Origin: Galerina marginata
Lineage: Eukaryota > Basidiomycota > Agaricomycetes > Agaricales > Galerinaceae
Assembly: GCA_023014335.1 (NCBI GenBank)
Contig: JAECYW010000004.1
Location: 1,302,001-1,366,000 of the forward strand
Direction of reading: 5' to 3'
DNA length: 64,000 bases
The translations under genes were made by a program, and so were the position numbers. This document shows, one piece after another, positions 23,401 through 34,266 of the stretch. The notes below the pieces were generated by a model. That model saw only the letters and a list, made by a program, of their open reading frames with translations, was not told the origin of the DNA and did not search any database. The stretch's first letter is position 1. Every line of letters starts with the position of its first letter.

Positions 23401-25821
23401 ACCGACTGACAGATGGTAAATGGCTATATGGATGGCTTCTTGAGCCAATGTAGCGTGTCGGCGCGGATAGAGGAAAGGGCACGCTTCGGATAAGGCGAAA
23501 TGAATCCTGAGTCCGCGGATGCTCTTCTTGCTGAAATTGATATTTGTAGTGCATTGTCCACTTTGTTGATTGGTAGGCTAGTTTGCCGAGAGGTTGAGAG
23601 TTGAGGTCCTCATGATCGAGTAATTGTCGTGATTCTTGCACTGGTGTCTTGTCATTTGATGCGTGCATGGCCGCCTTGATTATGCATTGCGAAGAGGAAT
23701 AGAATGCCACGAATGGCAGAGTGTTTGGCATATGCGCCAAAACGCCCCGGTGGAAACGGACCAAGTGGCGATAGGCTCAATGAGTGGTCCACCTTTCTCG
23801 CCTCCAAAATTCGAATGTTTCTTGCACTTCGTTAACAGAGGATATTATGAGATTTCGGGAGGTACCCAGGGAACAGGGGTAGAAAACGGAAGTAGGCAAG
23901 GGGAATCTGGTGGAAAATGGGGCCACTATGTTCGCCGAGCACATCAGGTCGACGTGGACAAGACGTGAGGAAGGCATCCGAGGCCAAATAAATCGCAGAG
24001 GGCTATGAACTCTGGTCATGATCCAGGTCCGACTTTCGTTAAACAATGGACACGTATTGTGTAATCGAAAACTGCCATGCCATCCTTTTGGTTAACCAAA
24101 TGACGAGGGCAAAGCTGTTCGACGGATCAAGGCAGTGGGTTGATAGAAATGCGAGTCAGTTTGTTAGGTCGGAGATATCCTGAGAGAGCGGGTGAATGAC
24201 TCTGAAGTACGTCACGAAGTTAGGAACTGAAATGTATGTGTTGGATAGATCTGCTCGAACTTACTGGTGGCACCGTCTAACCGACGTCATGCTGTATTCG
24301 AAAGCCGATTAATGGCAAAGCCTGTGTGCTAGGGCCTTGAAAAACCCCTCCACGTAGTTGAAGACGTGTCAGATTGACCCAAACATGGAAGGAAGGGACT
24401 GGTCTGAAGTCATGTTAAGAAACGGACTCGAAGACCCGCCACAGAAAAAAAAACGACTCACAGAGCTCTCATCATTAAAGAAGGGTGTTTCATCCGCGTT
24501 ATGGACAGGCATTAGAAGTCGAATCCGCCTCCTCTTCCACTACGACTTTGCTTGACGCTGCTCCTCTTCTTTTTCTCCATTGTGCGACGTGCGTTGGCAG
24601 CCTTTACAAAGCCTTCGATTTTCTTTTTCTGGGCTTCAGACGGCGCCTTCTTTATTGTACTAGATGCGGCGGTTATAATCAAGGCATGGAGCTATGATAC
24701 CGATTAGCATGTCTTATGAAAGAGCTCTGACTAAACAACAAACTTTCTGCAGACACTCGTCAATATTTTGGGACTGTGAACGGTGGACGGTGGATGTCAC
24801 TAGAATAGAATGAGTGGACGCCACATAATGAGGCTAAAATTTCGTCAGCACGAATATAATAAATCAAGAAGTGTATAAAATGGGTGCGTACGTCGTTTTT
24901 CAAAACTGGTATAGCCCAACGAGGAATCCACGCTTCATTCAAGGAGCATCGTACTGTCGCCTTGGTATTCACCTTGTTAACATTCTGGATAAAGCGTTTA
25001 ATACCGAGAATGAATTATCAAAGACCACGAAAAATCTCACTTGTCCTCCTGGGCCAGAACTCCTCGAAAAAGACAATTCAACCAGTTCCTTCGGTATTTT
25101 TTTTTTCATGGAGGAAAACCGTGATAACCACCCAGAAGCCTCGGCGTTTTCTTTCTCGGTGACGAGTTCAGAGAGCAATGGTGGTTTCGGAAGGGACCCA
25201 AAGTGGTGGCTTGACCGTAGAGGTGTGCAATAGAATTTAGACAACAAATACTGCGTCGGCAGACGTCGTAGCAGCGAAATAGAACCCATTTTGCCTTGAG
25301 ATTTCGGGCTCTGTGAAAACTTTGGTCAATGTTCGGAGTCGACCACTGGTCATGACCGGTCACAAGCACTGTTCAACGGTTGGCGGGACTTGAATATTTA
25401 TTTGGCAACTCTCCTGAAACCAAATATTTCTGGCAAGGGCTTTTCAAGAAGTTGAGGAACTCCTTCATGCTTCAAGGCCGTGACGATGAGGGAAGTATCC
25501 CATTCTAATCCCCCCTCTTAAACCTGGGGATTTTCTAACCAAGGTCGTGAGAGCCCGTACATTGTTGTTCATAACCAAAGGTGCACAGATTTTGCCCACT
25601 TCACTCTACTGAAGTACCCAGCTTAGAACTCTCTGACCCGGAAGACATGTTGAACTGTGCGGTAAATCAAAACTCTCTCGGTGGGGTGTGAGTTCATTCG
25701 CTGAGGTCGCCGTTTTGAAGCGATAACATGTCGTGAGAAAACGATCTTGTGCGCAGAGCACGCGGTATCAGGCGATATCACGGAGGTGAATCAAACAAAG
25801 CTGCGCAACATCACCGAGTCA
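20438..25821. other. Gene-poor region, 5.4 kb
   Basis: No gene could be supported on either strand. Overlapping frames of 60-145 codons occur (for example 22570..23007 minus, hydrophobic toward its end; 23342..23764 minus; 21310..21600 plus), but none joins neighbouring frames through sensible splice sites or shows a known domain. The first 100 bp hold the promoter of the DUF1996 gene, with an AT core (GTTATAAAGG) at 20509-20518. No terminal repeats or reverse-transcriptase-like frames were seen. Confidence 0.5.
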
Positions 25822-25838
25822 GATAACAACCCGTTATC
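25822..25838. promoter_or_regulatory. Inverted GATAAC pair upstream of tandem gene 1
   Basis: GATAAC (25822-25827) and GTTATC (25833-25838) face each other 66 bp before the start codon. GATA sites bind fungal GATA factors (nitrogen- or light-response regulators). A matching pair precedes the second paralog. Confidence 0.45.
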
Positions 25839-25903
25839 ATGGGTATGAATAGTACCAACAACAGTGTCCTGTCTTTTCGCCGACGCGTCACCTTTGTACC
25901 ACG

Positions 25904-27911
25904 ATGCTCCTTGCATGGGCGGCTCTTGTCCTAGGACCTTTCTTTGCTAACGCAGCGTCTCCAAAATGGCAAACTGTGTTCAAAAACACAGCTGTCACCG
26001 AAACGCCGAACCTATCCCAATGGGACTTGACAGAAGAACCATCAATAAATTCCACTAGCCAGCTGATTTTCAGCACCGTCAACTCATTACTCCAGCACTG
26101 GCCAAATTCACGCTATCGGAACGGTAATTTGCAAAGTACCATCTTCTATATTTACTACCCTGAACGAAGCCCTTCTCTAGGACATAATGTTGTGCCTGCC
26201 ACAATTCCAGTCGGAACTCTTCTGTATCATGGTACATACAGAAGTGAAATCCCCAAGGTGCCAGAATGGACAGCTACCGATCCAGAGCATTCGTATCTCT
26301 TCTGTCGCAACATCGAACCTGGTGTAGGCTGCTGGCACTTAACCCTAGTTGCGACTCGTCCTCTCAAGGTCCTTTATTTTGACGGCAGTAGCGCGGCTAA
26401 AATGCTGGGTGGGCCGATGGATACGCAGGATCTCGTAGCTTGGGGAGAAATCAAACCTGATAAGACATTTAGTGAAAGACAGAGGATTGTAGATCTCTGT
26501 GACTGGGGGAAGAAGTACAAGGTTGATGGCTACCTTAGGTGAGTAAAATGGCGCCGTCCGTTATTATATTCGCTGACCATTCATATTTGAAAAGAATGGA
26601 AATGGATTTGTGAGTTTCGCCTCTTGAGCTAAAACAACCCAGTTGTCCTGACTTATTCTGCTTGTGTGATAGCGAAGTCATGCTATGCGATTTCTATTCT
26701 GGAGTTAAGGTTGTCTCGTTTCTCGACCTCGCCCCAGCAGGACGAAGGCCCGGCCTTCCACCGGACGCTTCGTCGCCGTCTGCCCCATCCCTGAAGCCCT
26801 CACATGTGCTCACAGAGAAAGACATGGCAGGGCGTGCCCCTCACGGTCTAGCAGATTTCAGAGTCCTGGAAGCAGGTACCTGGCATGATAATTTCCCCGG
26901 AGACCCGCGCATCCAGCTCGACTACACTCGCTTGATTTCTTTCTACGATTCACTTATGTTTCCAAGCTTGGAGGCTGCCCGACTTGGGAAAAACCGGCTG
27001 GAGCATCGACTAGATGGGATCAGTCAGGCCGATGCAAAAGCCTTCGCTGTGCGCCTCGAAGAAGTCCTCATGGATGACCCACAAAATTTTGGGAGCGGAG
27101 TTGACTGGCAAGCCCTCTTGAAGGTTATCACCAATCGATTTGCTGAGAGGCTGGAGCTTCTCCACTACCTCCTCAACTCGACTACTACCACCGTCGAACC
27201 TGAAATCAATGGCCCGCTGAAGAAAGCCTATCGTCATATAACGAGCATGATCGTACCATATGTTCTGCACACCGCTCGACCTCCAAACAATGGGCCACTA
27301 TCCTCGAATTATACCTGGGCCGTGCCCGTATTCGAGCTCTGTGCGACGACACATATCAGCTACATTGAGTCTAGTGAACTTATGGAAAAACTGACACCTT
27401 CAGAACGAGTCCTTCTGCATTCCTTCAAAGGAGTGACGAAAGAAATTTGTCGAGTCCTTGTCGGATTATGGGCGGAAGGAATGAAATCGGGCCTGGGCGA
27501 GTCCGATTCCTCCGATCTATGTCTTGAAGCTCCTCAAAAGGTAGTGGACCGATGGAAATCGAAGATTGAGGGTTTAATGGCCTGGTTGGACTGGAGCTCC
27601 TGGCTGAGGTGCCGTCCCGCTTGTAGCTACGATGTAGGTTTAGATTCTGGCGTTTTTGACAACTAGAGGAACTGACATCGCTTTCAATACAGGAAATGTG
27701 TTACATGCCTACATGGCCATTTTTCCGTGGGTGGGACGGCTTTCCAAGGCGACCTAGGTCTCTCACTTCTCTCCGGGGGTCTCGCGATGCTGGTGGAGAG
27801 CCCGAAGGAGACCCGGAAGTTGGGGAGTGGATTGATCCACAGCCTAGATGCATTCGCCGCCTGGAGCCTTTTCAATTCGACGATTTTCCAACATTTACCC
27901 AAGTAGCCTGA
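25904..27911 (+). CDS. Secreted protein of unknown function, tandem copy 1
   Basis: Five exons (25904..26123, 26181..26538, 26595..26609, 26673..27633, 27693..27911) give 590 residues. A signal peptide (MLLAWAALVLGPFFANAA) is followed by N-glycosylation sequons and two conserved blocks: VGTLLYHGTYRSEIPKVPEW then ATRPLKVLYFDGSSAAKMLG, and, further on, a helical domain with SQADAKAFAVRLEEVLMDDP and FAERLELLHYLLN. It ends with RCRPACSY...EMCYMPTWPFF and a Pro/Arg-rich tail. The order reads like a family I have met only as uncharacterised mushroom proteins. The H-G-T and later Y-F-D-G-S-S elements loosely recall ADP-ribosyltransferase motifs, which is speculative. No transmembrane segment after the signal. 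Exon 3 is only 15 nt. Confidence 0.8.
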
Positions 27912-28185
27912 CATATACCCGTATTTCAGTTCTTATGGCTCAATCGGTTATAGCACTAGCGGTATATGTATATACATTCATGGTTATGGTCGGTCTTTAA
28001 TGTTGCTCCATTACAATGTACATAATATTTGAATACCTGTGGCTCAAGTAGATAGATTTTCGACACCTATTTTCGGTGTATGTAAGAATGATTTCTTGCC
28101 TTGCGCTCTGCCGAGCTCCCTAGTACCGACACGTGAGAAGTTGGCCGTTGGCAAGGAGGAAAAAGCTGCGAGCTGCTGCCAGTCT

Positions 28186-28203
28186 GATAACCACACTGAT
28201 AAC
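28186..28203. promoter_or_regulatory. Direct GATAAC pair upstream of tandem gene 2
   Basis: Two GATAAC sites (28186-28191 and 28198-28203), 6 bp apart and 46 bp before the start codon. Same motif and position as in copy 1, but in direct rather than inverted orientation. Confidence 0.45.
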
Positions 28204-28249
28204 CTATGAATAGCAATATGGCCGATCCTTCCAGCGCCATCTTGCTGCC

Positions 28250-30281
28250 ATGATGCGCCTTGCTTGGGCTCTTGTTTTGGGACCTTTCTTCGTTGACGCA
28301 GTATACCCAAGGCTTAGGCAAACTGTGTTCAAGAGTCCACCAATCTCTGCAACTCTGAGTCTTGCCCAATGGAACCTAACAGAAGAGCCATCTGTAAATT
28401 CCACCAGCCAGCTGATCTTCAGCACTGTCGGCTCACTCCTCCAGCACTGGCCAAATACACGCTATCGAAACGGTACTTGCAAAGCAATCCTCTTTGAACT
28501 TACTTCCTGACGCTTCCGCAGGACATAACATAGTGCCGGCAACTATGCCGGTTGGGACCCTTCTGTATCATGGCGCCTACAGAAATGAAATCCCCAAGGT
28601 GCCAGACTGGACAGCCACCGATCCAGAGCTTTCGTATCTCTTCTGTGGGAGCCTTGCGATTGACTTGGGATGCTGGCATTTAACCTTAGTCGCGACTCGA
28701 CCCCTTAAGTTCCTTTATTTTGATGGCAGTAGCGCGGCGAAAATGCTTGGTGGTTCGATGGACAGCCAGGATCTTGTAGCCTGGGGAGAAATCAAACCTG
28801 AGAGGACATTCAATGAAAAACAGAGGATTACAGACCTCTGTGACTGGGGGAAGAAGTACGGAGTCGATGGTTACATTAGGTAAACAAAATGGTACCGTCT
28901 GCTATATATTTTAGCTAACCAGTAACGTTTAAAGGATGGAAATGGACTTGTGAGTATCTCGCTTCTTGATATGTAAGATCCGCCTAGCCTAATTTGTTTG
29001 TTATGCTTGGGTAACAGTGAAATTATGCTATGCGATTTCTCTGCTGGAGTCGAGCCCGTTTCGTTCCTCTATCTCGCCCCAGCGACACCGGGAAGGAGAC
29101 CAGGCCATCCACCGGGAAATTCGCAGCCGTCTTCTCCTTCCTTCAAGCCGTCTAGCAAGCTCGGAGCAAGGGACATAGATGACCCTAGCCTAGCGGAAGT
29201 ATCAGCTTTATTCAGAGTTCTAGAGGGAGGCAGCTGGCATAAGAACTTCCCCGGAGACATGCGCATCCAGCCTGACTACACTCGCCTAATCTCCTTCTAC
29301 GATCCAGTTATGTTCCCAAGCTTGGAGGCTACCCGACTTGGGAAAAATCGGCTAGAGCATCGACTTGATGGGATCAGTCAGGCCGATGCAAAAGCCTTCG
29401 CTGTGCGCCTCGAAGAAATCCTCATGGACGACCCACAAAATTCTGGGAGCGGAGTTGACTGGCAGAGTCTCATAAAAGTCATCACCGACCGCTTTGCTGA
29501 ACGGATGGAGCTTCTTCATTACCTCCTCAATTCGACAGCCACCTTTGAGCCCGAAATCAATGCCCCTCTGAAGAAAGCCTATCGTCAGATAACGAGCATG
29601 ATCGTACCATATATTTTGCACACCGCTCGGCCTCCAAACGATAAGGCACCATCGTTGAATTATACCTGGGCCGTGCCCGTCTTCGAGCTTTGTGCGACGA
29701 CACATACCAGTTACATCGAGTCTAGCAAATTTTTGGAAAAATTGACAACCTCTGAGCGAGTCCTTCTGCGTTCCGTCAAGGGAGTGACGAAAGAAATCTG
29801 TCGAGTCCTTGTCGGATTATGGGCGGAAGGGATGGAGTTGGGCCTGGGAGAGCCCGATTCGTCCGACGCACATCTTGCAGCTCCTCAGGAAGTAACCGAC
29901 CGATGGAAATCGAAGGTTGAAGGTTTAATGGCTTGGTTGGACTGGAGCTACTGGCTGAGGTGCCGGCCAGCTTGTAGTTACGAGGTGGGTTTACGTCCTA
30001 CAGCTTTTTGACAACAAGATGTCAATGAATTAATAGTTTGTCTAATACAGGAAATGTGCTACCTGCCGACTTGGCCTTTTTTCCGTGGGTGGCCTCGCAT
30101 TCCAAGGCAGCGCAGCTCTCGCTCTTTGCTCGAATGGATCCAAGCGTCTCGCAATACTGGTGCGGATATTAAGGAAGACCCGGAACAGGGGGAGTGGGTC
30201 GATCCACAGCCTAGATGCATTCGACGCGTAGAGCCTCTTCAATTCGTTGACGACTTTGCAAGGTTTACGGAGCCTGTTTAA
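28250..30281 (+). CDS. Secreted protein of unknown function, tandem copy 2
   Basis: Five exons (28250..28472, 28522..28879, 28935..28949, 29018..29984, 30051..30281) give 597 residues. Exon phases equal those of copy 1, and exons 2 (358 nt) and 3 (15 nt) have identical lengths. Signal peptide MRLAWALVLGPFFVDAV; conserved VGTLLYHGAYRNEIPKVPDW, LVATRPLKFLYFDGSSAAKM, SQADAKAFAVRLEEILMDDP and EMCYLPTWPFF. Most residues match copy 1 by eye, with differences clustered in the Pro/Ser-rich linker after exon 3 and in the C-terminal tail. Both copies look intact, so both are probably functional and secreted. Function unknown. Confidence 0.8.
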
Positions 30282-31286
30282 TACATTCTCCGTCTAGTCC
30301 ACTCTCATTGCTCGGAGGGGCTCGTAGTGGGGCTCGTAGTGGTAGTTTAGAGTATAAGTTTCATTGGAAGGTAATGGTCGGATTTAAAGTTGTTTCATTA
30401 AAATATAGGACATAACTCTAGTTGATATATGTATTTTCGATATCTATCTCTGGTGTACTGTATGTAAGTGAGTACAATTGTTTTACCAACATTGTCGAAT
30501 CGACAGTGTATGCTGCTCAGTGTATGCTGCTTTTACTCTAAACGACGGAAGTCGCAAATGTGCGATCTTGCCTGTTCGAGCGCCTTCACCAGTGGTGCTT
30601 TGTCTTTCTTGTACAACACTGCTAGGACAGCACTCATAACAGGTTTTGTGGTTCGATTGGTCAGCGTTATTGCGATTTCATGATCTCAAACAAAAGTTTT
30701 GAAGCCCGGCTCATCTTGGAACGCTCGCATGGATAAATATTGAGATATCTCGCAGGATCTGCCAAGGAAGCGAAAATTCGAATGTGCGTGCTGGTACCCA
30801 TCCTCAGTTCATCTCATAAAGCATTTCAAGGGATTTTCTTTTTGTTATTCTTCACTCTGATTATTGATAGAGGGAAATATATTGAGCACCATATTTGTGA
30901 TATTCTGCTGGCTTCCTTTTATATAGAGTTTTATCGAGATCTATTCCTTGGATGTGCAAGTGTGGCGCATCTTCTTAATCAGGGATGTCTATGACCGCTG
31001 AGATTTCAGATGCAGATTGCGCATCGGGTGTGAAGGCATCTTGGGGCATCTAAAGAAATCTGGCTTGTGCAGGACAGGGCCAATGCCCTGGAAAAGTTTG
31101 GAGAAGAGAGTTCGAGGTACTGGATCCGGAGAATGTTTTTGGCGACTCAAAAACCGAGCCTGGGCCCGGGCTATTGACCTCATAATCAATCTCGTGCGCC
31201 GACTTCCTGGTGCATTTTGACTCTGTTACATACAAACTCTAATAATTATAATTGAGCCTTGTTAGCCGCCTCTAAAAAAGAATACT
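30282..31286. other. Convergent intergenic region
   Basis: About 1 kb between tandem copy 2 (plus) and the TMEM53-like gene (minus). The first 190 bp resemble the 3' flank of copy 1. Frames at 30740..30994 and 31017..31220 have no support. Confidence 0.45.
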
Positions 31287-32509
31287 CTAACCATCGGAAG
31301 TCGTGTCTTCGTTGACCCTGGAAGCACGTTCCCATAGCGTCTGAATAGCTCCCCAGTATTGTTGAGGATACACCTTCGCATGAGCGACATGGGGCGAGTC
31401 GGCAAACTTTTCCTCCGTAACCGGAAAACCCAAGGCCCTCGTTTGCTCAGCGTGCTTCACGACTTCATGGTACGGAACTACGTCGTCTTTCAACGAGTAG
31501 AGATATAGACGTGGGGTATCCTTGCTGAACCAAGGGAGCAAGTCCACGCTCTGCAAGCGGGCTTTCATATGGTCAAGTGCGGTCCGAGGACGAGAGAAGG
31601 AAATTTTACGCCTGAGTGCGACATAGAGGTATATTAGTCGGATGACGAATCCGGCGACTCCGCGAAGAATAGGACTCCGAATGACGCCGGAGAACGCTCG
31701 AAGGGTGCCGTTAATGCCACCGTGACCCGGACACGAGTCAAGCACCAATGCTGTCGGAAGAAGTTTGACTGTAGCATATTGTGAAGACCTGGCACGACAT
31801 GAGAGTATGTCACCCAACGTCGAGAGTTGCCATGAGCCACCTTTAAGACAATCATAGAGGCAAATTCAGCATTTGAGGCATAATAACTACGAGAAGATGA
31901 CGAACCGTTGGAGAATGCATGAACGAGAACTCGGGGAGCCGGATAGGGAAGGATAGGCTCAATGGTCGCTTCTCTGACAAGCTTTGAGCAATTTAATGCA
32001 GGAGGCAGGCATCCCAAGAGTTCTAGGGATTCGACTACGGGCTGTAGATGAGCCTCCTATGATCAGAGTCAATTAAAGAGAAGGTATCAGGGTGTCAGGT
32101 GTTGCTCCTTACTTTCGTGCTTTTAGAACCCCAAAAGAAAGAGGGCTCGGATCTAACTATGATTTGCGTAGAATCCGGGTATATTTCATTGTAGACGTTT
32201 GAATACTTGAGTAAATGGGGCACCTTTGCACCCACTGAGGTTTTGATGTCAGTGCAAGCGTTGTGGGTAGGCGCTGTCTGAATTACGCACTCCAGGTAAA
32301 GATTAAGATAAATCTTCAAAATACACAATAATTCTAGTCATTAAGTGTTTGGTGAACGAACTTGGAACTTACGTCGGCGGCTGCAGTGACTCGGGCAACA
32401 AGTTTGAACTGAGGTTCTCCAAGTGATTGGCATTATGGAGTGGCTTACGCAAATAGATACCTTTGCCTATACCGATCAGTCCAGTACCTCTGAGTCCCGA
32501 GTCCGTCAT
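31287..32509 (-). CDS. TMEM53/DUF829 family alpha/beta-hydrolase-like protein
   Basis: Minus strand, about four exons. The start ATG at 32507-32509 begins MTDSGLRGTGLIGIGKGIYL. The next exon carries the DUF829 opening GAKVPHLLKYSNVYNEIYPD and STQIIVRSEPSFFW. Further exons give PRVLVHAFSNGGSWQLSTLG (the nucleophile-elbow region; here Ser-Asn-Gly-Gly), LVLDSCPGHGGINGTLRAFS, and YLYSLKDDVVPYHEVVKHAE with the catalytic-type Asp, ending FADSPHVAHAKVYPQQYW with the His. The family includes human TMEM53, a nuclear-envelope protein that restrains BMP signalling, and fungal PaxU-like proteins; the hydrolase substrate is unknown. The gene is divergent from PPE1 with 194 bp between start codons. Confidence 0.85.
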
Positions 32510-32703
32510 TGCTGATGGTTTAACGAGGTGGAATTGGAGGGTATAATTGAAGCTCTGAACAAGGATTGCCGGCTACATAATAGTTCGACTGTACCGGCAT
32601 CCGGGTACTCTTTATTAATAATTAGCTGCGGAGCCAAACAACCACCAGCCCGTCATTGAAATTTAAAAGCAATCTCATTCTCTTGACCATCGTTTTGTTT
32701 TCA
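32510..32703. promoter_or_regulatory. Short bidirectional promoter
   Basis: 194 bp between two opposite start codons. It contains an AT-rich stretch (TTATTAATAATTA near 32610) but no consensus TATA box that clearly serves one side. Confidence 0.4.
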
Positions 32704-34231
32704 ATGTCTAGTCTATACCGTTCTGCTATAAGTGCCAGGGCTGCGAAACTCCCTCAACTCCCTCCTGTAGAGTTCAGCAGTTCTACCAGAGGCGGTGAGG
32801 AAAACGAGGAAGAAGATACCATTGGCGATTTACCAGGCAGCGGCCTTGGTCCTCCAGCGATGCAAGTGAAGTCGTACATCTTATAAGGTTTGCGGTGTTC
32901 ATACAAGATCTGAAAGGCCTGCCAATTCGTCACGTTCGAGGATTAAGCGGACACCCAATCCCAGTTTTGCTGCGATATCTGCCTCTGGATACTTCGAAGA
33001 AGCTCTACAAGTTGCAATACCTGATCGAAATCTAGACTGTCGCGTGTACTATTCAGCACCCAAGTCAAAGGACGGAACGGTCATGATCTGTCACCATGGG
33101 GCAGGCTATTCTGGACTGAGCTTTGCTTGCTTTGCTAAAGAAGTGACAGGGATGACCAGAGGCGAGTGCGGGGTTCTTGCGATTGATGCAAGACGTCACG
33201 GTATGGATTAACGCAATGATTTACATTCCTCGTATCTGACAATTTTCGAAGGAAAGACAACGTCGACGGAAGGCGATGATGGCGATCTGTCGATCGATGT
33301 CCTGGTAGCTGACTTCTGTGCTACATTGGAAACATTATTTCCTTCGCCTCAATCTGCTCCGACATTTCTGGTACTGAAACATCTTGGAACACGGCTTTGT
33401 GGTTTAATGACACGCCTTGCAGCTCGTCGGCCATAGTATGGGAGGGTCTGTTGTGGTAAGGAGTTGCCCGAAAATAATGGACAAGAAGTATCGGGTGGCA
33501 GGAGTCGCAGTTCTGGATGTTGTGGAAGGTCGGGTTCTTTGCATGAATTACGATCATCATTAAAGAACGAGCTTTTAGGATCGGCGATCGACGCCCTCCC
33601 CCACATGAACAGCTTGCTTAATGCACGACCAGATGGGTTCGACAGCATGGAGGAGGCAATAGAATGGCAGTATGTCGTCATCAATTCGTTATCGACCCAA
33701 TATCGACCTTCTTTTGACTGGTATTCTCTTAGCGTCTCTACAAATACAATTCAAAATGCCGCATCAGCGCGAGTGTCTATCCCATCCGCAATTCAGTTCA
33801 AGGAAGGAGCGTCACCGTCGTATCAATGGCGTACACCCTTGCGGTCAACTGCACCGTACTGGTTAAGTTAGATGGTTTTATTTTGATTGATCCCAGTCGG
33901 TGCCTTCTAACTGGAATACTGGACAGGTTGGTTCCAAGGGCTCTCAAGCAGCTTTCTTGCGACACGATCAGCCCGGTTGCTCGTGTTGGCGGGAACGGAC
34001 CGCCTTGATAGAGAATTGATGATAGGACAAATGCAAGGCAAATTTCAGCAGACCGTTGTCCCTGGCGTTGGCCACATGCTGCATGAGGTATATCAATGTT
34101 CTCTGTCAAGCCAGGCCATACTCAACATGATCATTCAGGATGATCCCACAGGTCTTGCAGAAATTTTGGTCCAATTCTGGAAGCGGAACGAGCGTGTTTT
34201 GCTTGGAATAAAGAAGGTAGGGGATCTTTAG
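32704..34231 (+). CDS. PPE1: Protein phosphatase 2A methylesterase (PPME1 homolog)
   Basis: About nine exons. The N-terminus MSSLYRSAISARAAKLPQLP matches fungal PPE1. Then come SASGYFEEALQVAIPDRN, GTVMICHHGAGYSGLSFACF, GECGVLAIDARRHGKT, the nucleophile elbow LVGHSMGGSVV (Ser), VAGVAVLDVVEG, ALPHMNSLLNARPDGFDSME and the C-terminal PGVGHMLHEDDP with the catalytic His. PPE1 removes the carboxyl-methyl ester from Leu309 of the PP2A catalytic subunit, opposing methyltransferase LCMT1/PPM1, in cytosol and nucleus. The ATG at 32704 is preferred because it matches the family start. The coding end lies 35 bp from the end of the convergent DUF6533 gene. Confidence 0.93.
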
Positions 34232-34266
34232 ATATACACGGATGGGCTATCCCTTGCAAAGGAATT

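Larger units (their letters stand above)
25822..30470 (+). repeat. Tandem gene duplication unit
   Basis: Two head-to-tail units include promoter GATAAC pairs, the whole coding region and part of the 3' flank: TGGTCGG then TTTAA near 27988 and 30376, and a late block near 28060 and 30433 ending CGGTGTATGTAAG in copy 1 and TGGTGTACTGTATGTAAG in copy 2. The duplication therefore covered the complete transcription unit. Confidence 0.75.

Noticed and set aside
23342..23764. 140-codon minus frame
   Set aside because: Low-complexity and basic; no domain and another frame overlaps it.
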